From: Mesostigma viride
Lineage: Eukaryota > Streptophyta > Mesostigmatophyceae > Mesostigmatales > Mesostigmataceae
Reading direction: 5' to 3'
DNA length: 64,000 bases
Assembly: GCA_009746045.1 (NCBI GenBank)
Contig: RPFO01000022.1
Span: 2,036,660-2,100,659, forward strand
A program made the position numbers and the translations under genes. Under the pieces are notes generated by a model that had not been told where the DNA came from, did no database searches, and saw only the letters and a list, made by a program, of their open reading frames with translations. Positions 58,295 through 64,000 of the stretch are shown here, piece after piece (the first letter of the stretch is position 1; each line of letters opens with the position of its first letter).

Positions 58295-60310
58295 TTGAAT
58301 TGAATTGAATTGAATTGTAACATAACTCCGTTGGGAGTATATGTAGCACACAGCCCTTGAGAGGGGGGCATATGGCCTATCATACATCCTAAGCTACTTC
58401 CTGCAAGGGTGGGGATGTAAAGGACCCTTGCTCTAGGTGCACCAGGGCACTTGCATCCCATGATCTTCAAGCTATGCCCAGCGAAGGGGGAGCCTGTCAT
58501 GGGGGGGAAGAGCAGCATAGCTATACAAAGAAGCTAGGGCATGGCGTCTCAGCAGAGAGTTACTCCCTGCATGGGCACAACATAACTAAATAAAGCTAGG
58601 CATCATCTGGGGTGTGGCTCATCATAGGCACACATGTACATGATTAAGGAAAGCGCGTGGCTTAGCTAGGATAGTGCCTCTAGGAGGCGTACATGTACAT
58701 GGCCACGGTCTATCTATTCTGCACTACTACTGCTGTATTCCCCTAAGCTGGGGCGTCTGGAGTCGCTGGGGCCGCGGGGGGGGGGGGGTCGCCTGCCAGG
58801 GCTTGTGGCCGACGTAGATGGCCGCCCCCTTCCAGTACACCGGCTGGCCCGCCTTGGTCTGCCGGAGCTGGAGGTAGATCGGCCATAGCTCCCGTCGCCG
58901 TTGTTGCTGCGCCAGGGTCAGGTCGTCATCAAGGGTGAAGAGAGTCTTCTCGAGCCGCTTGCGGCGTCTGAGAAAAGAAATCTTGTCCGCCGGGGTCTTA
59001 AAGGTGAGAAGGAGCGGGGGCGGCCCTGCCTTACCCCGCGCGCGGGGAAGGCGGTGGGCGGCCAGCGCGATCTCACCGATAAGGCCCATGCGACCAAGGA
59101 TTTCTCGCTCAAACGCACGCAAAAGCTTCTCGGAAGTCTCACCTTCCTCCATGGTGAAGTTCTTGACAATGACGTTGAGGCTGCGCTGGGCGAGCTCGGC
59201 CTCCTCGCGGAGGTCAAGCGTCTGCCGTTGGAGCTGGGCTGCGACGGCGGAGGTGGTGGAGGTGGTATGTTGCTTAAGCATGTCCGCCCAGGTGGTGATG
59301 GGAGGAGCATCGCCGGCCAGGCCAGCCGGGGCTGGCTTGGCGGCAATGTCCTTCACCGCCTGGGCGGTGAGGCCTGCCGTGTTCTGCAGAACCTCGATAG
59401 CGATGGCGTTGTCCTTAAGACGCTGGTCGATGTCACGGAGCTGGGCGGTGATGGCGTCGGAGGTGGAGGTGGTGGCGGTGGAGGAGGCGAGGAGGGTGGA
59501 GGTGGCGGTGGAGATGGTGGAGGTGGCGGTGGAAAGGAGGGGAAGCTCGGCAGTCAGCGTGCCGCCGATGGCCGCCACATCTGCAGCAATGGGGTCCACG
59601 TGCTCCTCGAGGACCTCCTTAAGGAGTGAGCGGAGGGAGGATTCGGTTAAGGTGGTGGTGAGAGGCTTGGGGGGCCAAAGCTCCCCGATGGAGCGTCCAA
59701 GGAGGGAAAAGAGAGCGAATTGCTGGAGGAAGGGGCGGTGGAGGCTGGGAATGATGTCGAAAGAGGCGAGACGAACCCAGCGAGGGTCAAAGAGGCGACC
59801 TTGGTTGAAGAGCTGCTTGCATAGTGCAAGAAGCGAGGCGTGCGTTCCATAAAACACGCAGACCAGGATGCGTTCCGGGTTAAGCGTGTCAAGGAAGCCG
59901 GGCTGGCTGGCTTCGGCGACAAAGTCGAGCTCTGTCCAACTCGGCTCGGCAGAGCGACTGCGCTTGGGTTCAGGCGACGCTGCGGGCGAGGCGGGCTCAG
60001 CAGGCGGCTGGGCGACCACTAGAGCTTGGCTAGTGGCGCCGCTGCCTTCTGGGCCGGTTGGCGAAGCTGCAGCCGGGGCTGCAGACGTATTTTCATTGCT
60101 GAGCGCAGCCGCCAGGCTGCGTTGCGTCGAGAGGCGTTTGCTCATCGTATAGTGCGTTACAGCTTCGGAAAATTATATCAGCATGTGCGTCTAAGAAAGA
60201 CGAAGCGATTGTGATATTCACAGCTGAATTCGGTGCTCAAACGTGAAAGTTATGAGCTCCGACAGCCATGGCTACCTCGTGGCTCGTGGCTGCGGTAGCT
60301 CGTGGCTGAG
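58295..60310 (-). mobile_element. ORF1-only LINE derivative with intact ORF1
   Basis: Minus strand: leader with CGTGGCT repeats and TCGTCTTTCTTAGACGCACA (60300-60146), ORF1 (60145-58727), then about 430 bp of 3' region ending CTCCCAACGGAGTTATGTTA and an (AATTC)n tail at about 58295-58318. The 3' region matches the ORF1-ORF2 spacer of family A (39116-39330) and then switches to a different 3' end, so ORF2 is missing by structure, not by 5' truncation. Confidence 0.82.
58727..60145 (-). CDS. LINE ORF1 protein (L1 ORF1p / Transposase_22-like), intact, 472 aa
   Basis: A nucleic-acid-binding ORF1 of a non-LTR element. It begins MSKRLSTQRSLAAAL and is Ala/Pro/Ser-rich to about residue 70. A helical Ser/Thr/Ala-rich region around 190-320 may form a coiled coil (DAITAQLRDIDQRLKDN, AQLQRQTLDLREEAEL). 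An RRM-like part follows at about 320-410 (RSLNVIVKNFTMEEGE, LLLTFKTPADKISFLRRRKR). The C-terminal domain resembles L1 ORF1p (LFTLDDDLTLAQQQRRRELW, PVYWKGAAIYV). The known role of such proteins is coating element RNA and acting as a chaperone. No stop or frameshift breaks it, whereas three other copies in the window are broken, so this copy may be young. No endonuclease or RT follows it. Confidence 0.85.
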   Translation of the reverse strand: MSKRLSTQRSLAAALSNENTSAAPAAASPTGPEGSGATSQALVVAQPPAEPASPAASPEPKRSRSAEPSWTELDFVAEASQPGFLDTLNPERILVCVFYGTHASLLALCKQLFNQGRLFDPRWVRLASFDIIPSLHRPFLQQFALFSLLGRSIGELWPPKPLTTTLTESSLRSLLKEVLEEHVDPIAADVAAIGGTLTAELPLLSTATSTISTATSTLLASSTATTSTSDAITAQLRDIDQRLKDNAIAIEVLQNTAGLTAQAVKDIAAKPAPAGLAGDAPPITTWADMLKQHTTSTTSAVAAQLQRQTLDLREEAELAQRSLNVIVKNFTMEEGETSEKLLRAFEREILGRMGLIGEIALAAHRLPRARGKAGPPPLLLTFKTPADKISFLRRRKRLEKTLFTLDDDLTLAQQQRRRELWPIYLQLRQTKAGQPVYWKGAAIYVGHKPWQATPPPPRPQRLQTPQLRGIQQ

Positions 60311-60379
60311 AGGCCATGCCTCCTTAACCCGGGTTAACAAGCACAGGCACCCAGGGGGGGCTTGAGGAGAGGGCCTAGA

Positions 60380-61384
60380 AGGCCTGCATGACATATGGGG
60401 TGGAGGGTATGTGGCTAGGCTATCAAGGAGACAACCAGCGCAGGCCAGAAATCGGGAGAATCCGGACCATGGTAGCTCGAGCCTGCCGTTATCTTGTCCG
60501 CGTGTTCGAGTCGTTCAGGATGATGAAGATGAATGGTGATGGAAATGTGTATCCTTGTGCAGTGAAATATATTATGGCTGGCTTACGTGTAGAGCGACTA
60601 GATGACCTAGACGGTGGGGCCGGAAACAGCATGCTTGATCAGGGCGTGTGTTTCGGCTATAGCTGGTGTACACATGGCATCTCAGCAGAGAGTAACTCCC
60701 TGCATAGGCATGGCATGGCTAAATTCTTAATGCATCATCCATGGGAGGTCCCATTGTAGGCTGGGCGCGGCTAAATACTGAAAGCATCATCCATGGGGGC
60801 CATTATGGGCGCACATGCGCGTGGGCCACTTGCAAAGGCTAAGCCTATCTAATCTACACTACTGGTATATTCCCTAGTCTGGGGTGGCAGGAGGGGCCTG
60901 CCAGGGCTTGTGGTCAACGTGGATGACCGCCCCCCTCCAGTATACTGGCTTCCCCCCTGCACGCTGCCGGAGCTGAAGGTAGGTCGGCCATAGCTCGCGT
61001 CGCCGCTGTTGCTGGGCTAAGGTCAAGTCGTCGTCCAGCGTGAAGCGAGTATCCGAGAGCTTCTTGCGGCATTTAAGGAATGCCAGCTTGTCCGCGATGT
61101 ACTTAAAGGTGAGGAGCACAGGTGCCGGGCCAGCCTTACCCCGCGCGCGGGGAAGGCGGACTGAGCCGACATGTCCAGCTCACCAGTGAGTTGAGGGCAA
61201 GAATGGCGCGCTTAAATGCCTCAATTAAGGAGGCTCGTGGAGGTCTCACCTGCCGGCTGGTCGAAGTGCTTGACGATGACATTGTGGCTGCGCTTGTCGA
61301 GCTCGGCCGCCTCGCGGAGGTCGAGGGCTTGTTGCTTGAGTTGTGCCGTGATGGTGGAGGTGGTGGAGGTGGTGTGCTGCTTAA
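60380..61384 (-). pseudogene. ORF1-only LINE copy, part 1 (C-terminal half and 3' region)
   Basis: The minus-strand ORF1 remnant runs from 61384 to about 60874 (RSHNVIVKHFDQPAGET, RFTLDDDLTLAQQQRRRELW, VYWRGAVIHVDHKPW), interrupted by small indels near 61150-61230. The 3' region (60656-60870) matches the copy at 47590-47870 better than the intact one, so these two form a subfamily. Split from its upstream part (63078-63137) by a 1.69-kb insertion. Confidence 0.8.
60421..60654 (+). mobile_element. Second copy of the SINE-like element
   Basis: Nearly identical to 48260-48492, from TCAAGGAGACAACCAGCGCA to GGGCGTGTGTTTC. It is flanked by GCTA on both sides, a possible short target duplication. 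Confidence 0.6.
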
Positions 61385-63073
61385 CCCCTAAATGGTCTTG
61401 CTGCCGATTTTCCGCCAAAAATCGAGTTCCAGCCGATGCATCGGCCCCTTCTCGGGGGACCAGATGCCGCGAAATCTATTGAGAATTAGGAAAAGTTTAG
61501 CTGAGAAGATCGAAAGTTTATAAAATTCTTCACAGCATGGTACTAGGGTTTGCATACTTTTGACAAAGTTATAGAGGTGTTCTGGCCGGTCAAAGTACAA
61601 GGGGTCAGGGTACTTTTTCACGTACAACGTGCATTCCGGAAAACGACGACCTGGCCATGGCGGCTTGCGCCCACGCATGGCATTTACGTTTGCGTTCGAA
61701 TTTTCTGGCCAAACTTAGGATATTGATTTTAAACGTCCTAAAGATGATACAGGCCAATTTTTGGTTCGCGGGAATGCCATTTGATAGGTGTCGGCAGCGT
61801 TCTTGCTGGAAAAAACTGCGATCAGGCCGGACGATAGAAACGTTGACAGCAATACCTTTCCGGCGTATTTTAAAGGATATATTGGTTTCTTTGTACTTTT
61901 TATGATACATAGTAGTCGTAAACGTGCAAGGGTGGCCAGAAATCGCCGAATCCAGCGACCATGCTGCACAACTTTGGTGTGCCGAAATGCGCCATTTTGC
62001 GGCCACCGCCTGGGCCAAGTTAACGCCATCCATGCCTGGTAAAGCTTAAGCATCGTTTTCCTATCGATGTTTGACGTTTATATATACGTTCTAGCTTGTG
62101 TAGCACATTCTTTTTGCACTATTCATGCTCTTTCTTGACCCTGGCCTGGCCCCTTTCTAAAACACCCTTCTTAGATGCTTCCCTCAGTCAGTTGACCTGC
62201 CACAGGGTGATGGTGATAAGTTTTAGAGGCTGTATGGGTTTGAATACCTCCATATATGTTTGTTATACATTTCCCATACACATATTGCATGAGTGTGAGG
62301 CAGTTGGCTGGTCTCTGTGGCATCATCAAGCACGTAACCGGTGAGTAAAAGCTTCCCATTGACAGCATGTGCCACCAGGTGTGCTGGCCATCACCTGGCA
62401 AGCTATAGCAGCTTAGGCCTAGTTTATCCTTGCTAGGGCAGGCTGAAATAGGCTCAACACCACTAGTTTGTTGGTGGCTGCCTCCTAGAATGCATGCCTT
62501 GCGTAGGGTGTCCGTACCACGTTACCTACGTGCATGGACAAGGTGGCACCTGCACATAGGTGCCATGTAAGGGCAGTGTGATGATGCAGTTATGTTTCCC
62601 CATCATTGTGGAAGGGAAATGTATTGTTTGGCATGGTTGGTGGCCATATTAGGAGGTAGTATGCCCACCCCTACTCCCTTGGTTGCTTTTTACCAACGGT
62701 ACCCCTATGGGCTGTACTGGGTGTAACTGCTGGTATACCCACCCAAATTATGACCCCAATAGCTCAAACTGTTCAGCAACTAATTGTTTATCATCCCTGA
62801 AGTGGTAGGTGCCTAGGTCTTATAACATAATTCAAAATGCACATTCTACCAAAAATGAAAACGCGCGTCTTGACCCCCCTGACTTTGACGGCAGTTAAAC
62901 ATGGCCTACCCTGCATATATGTGAGGTTGTGATATACCAACCCGAAGGGCAACTCATGGACATGCTTGGCCCCCAAGGACAGCCATTGGATATGGGTAGG
63001 TTGGATGGCATCTGGTTTGCAAAATTGTGAAGATCCAGCCGATTTATCGGCAGGATCTCAGACCATTTAGGGG
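61385..63073. mobile_element. piggyBac-like non-autonomous element, 1689 bp, TTAA target
   Basis: It starts CCCCTAAATGGTCTTGCTGC and ends, inverted, CCCCTAAATGGTCTGAGATC; the first 14 bp are perfect TIRs and GCCGAT-containing subterminal repeats follow (CGATTTTCCGCC, CCGATTTATCGG). TTAA lies at both borders (61381-61384 and 63074-63077). ORF1 of the host LINE resumes at 63078. TTAA duplication with CC-starting TIRs is the piggyBac signature. No transposase was recognised in the interior; frames of up to 142 codons lack motifs. Confidence 0.82.
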
Positions 63074-63137
63074 TTAATTAAGCAAGTCCGCCCAGGTGGA
63101 GGGGGCATCGCCGGCCGGGCCAGCAGGCGCCGGCTGG
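63074..63137 (-). pseudogene. ORF1-only LINE copy, part 2
   Basis: GCAAGTCCGCCCAGGTGGAG to GCCGGCTGGGCA continues the ORF1 of 60380-61384 beyond the piggyBac-like insertion, then is cut off. Confidence 0.8.
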
Positions 63138-63139
63138 GC

Positions 63140-63357
63140 ACAAGCAATCGATGTTGTGGCTTCCAGTGACAAGCTTAATCTAGCCAGAGTTGGGCGGACT
63201 CAGGGATCTCCGGCCACAAGCGTCATGTCATCAGCGTAGATCAGGTCGCTCAGTCGGTAGGGCGGGTCAACCCCGCCGTAGCTGGCGCCGTACTCTGTGA
63301 TCTCGATCCCTGGCAGGCGCCCCTCCACCCAGGCAGAGCAGGCTTGTGCACGCATCA
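63140..63357 (-). pseudogene. LINE family A RT fragment
   Basis: The minus-strand translation gives MRAQACSAWVEGRLPGIEIT, GGVDPPYRLSDLIYADD and TLVAGDP, the motif C region of family A ORF2, truncated at both ends. Confidence 0.85.
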
Positions 63358-63359
63358 TA

Positions 63360-63470
63360 ATATTAAAAATTAAATTAACCCGTGTTTCTTTAATTATAGA
63401 ACGCGATATAATTTTTTTTAATTATAGATCGCGTTGTAAGCTTTTTTTATAACGCGTATGTAACAACCAA
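63360..63470. repeat. CCCGTGTTT-GCGAT hairpin module
   Basis: TTAACCCGTGTTTCTTTAAT, AATTATAGAACGCGATATAA, AATTATAGATCGCGTTGTAA and AGCTTTTTTTATAACGCGTA correspond piece by piece to 33720-33795 inverted. Confidence 0.7.
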
Positions 63471-64000
63471 ATGTTACATCCAAAGTTTTCCTACTGTTGA
63501 TCTTAGTATGAGTTCTTTAGGACAATTATTTGGGAAGTTAGGAGGCTTCGACGTCTGATGGATATTGGGCCTGCTGAGATCTGCAGAATTTATTGTTCTA
63601 CCCTCATTGGTCGTGGCCTGATCCACGTAGGGTACTTTGCATGGTTTTGTTCAGTCAGTCATAGATTCTCTTTAATACCGTTGTACCTGGTGGATCTGGT
63701 TCCAGGTCATGGAGATTCCGTATGTGCTGGCTTTGTGTTGTGTTGAGGATTCGGAAGCTAAGATCTTATCTTGAGTGATTCTCACTTTTGATTGGTCCTT
63801 CCGGGTTAGGGCTGAGCCGACTCTGCGTGCACGATGACTTTTATCCTGTTTGTGGCGGCTGGGCATGTGTGCGTATACGAGAACTAAAGCTATGGTGTAA
63901 TTCAAGGGTTTCCTTGTTTCATCAATCAAACAACCCTCGCTAAAAGTCAACTATAACTTCAACAGATAGTCGACTTGGATATAACTTGTCTGTTGTGTCT
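63471..64000. other. No gene recognised
   Basis: Only 62-92 codon frames without motifs; the window ends here. Confidence 0.4.

Noticed and set aside
61605-62033. 142-codon minus-strand frame inside the piggyBac-like element as a transposase
   Set aside because: No DDD/DDE spacing or known motif; composition like the surrounding non-coding DNA.
1-64000. CRISPR arrays, bacterial operons, riboswitches
   Set aside because: Tandem repeats here lack spacers of unique sequence, and all supported genes are intron-containing eukaryotic genes.

Overview
The window looks like nuclear DNA from an intron-rich, repeat-laden green-lineage eukaryote, most likely a microalga. The evidence is spliceosomal introns throughout, cytosolic ribosomal protein genes with plant-type sequence (uS9 ends in a [14 protein letters not shown]-like tail), an ARID-PHD protein of the kind known from plants, and LINE, MITE and minisatellite DNA everywhere else. 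A prasinophyte-grade alga would fit, but the species is a guess.

Layout. 1-356 is pentanucleotide satellite. 1264-16913 (minus) is one long gene for an ARID-PHD nuclear protein: I join eight exons in a single open frame (about 1107 aa) across introns packed with minisatellites and TIR elements. 16914-18050 is a divergent intergenic region. 18051-29808 (plus) is a ten-exon membrane fatty-acid desaturase (371 aa) whose introns hold six different tandem arrays. 30.2-49.6 kb is a nest of non-LTR retrotransposons of at least three families, with a composite two-ORF element at about 36.9-43.7 kb that carries two TIR insertions. 50123-53635 (minus, uS9/RPS16) and 54417-57856 (plus, eL13/RPL13) form a divergent ribosomal-protein pair about 0.8 kb apart. 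58.1-63.5 kb is again retroelement DNA, including an intact 472-codon ORF1 that has no ORF2 behind it and a piggyBac-like element with TTAA ends.

Most noteworthy: (1) in both long genes the exon end plus its 5' splice site has repeatedly been copied into the start of the following intron, in one case as a 7-fold 40-bp array that repeats GTGAGT; (2) an ORF1-only, half-LINE family; (3) two AT-rich TIR elements built from GTGCGAAAT-like oligomers, one with an exact empty site in the same window; (4) a 44-bp LINE 3'-end insertion flanked by a perfect 12-bp target duplication.

All exon joins come from reading frame, phase and splice consensus by eye. No RNA or database comparison was available.
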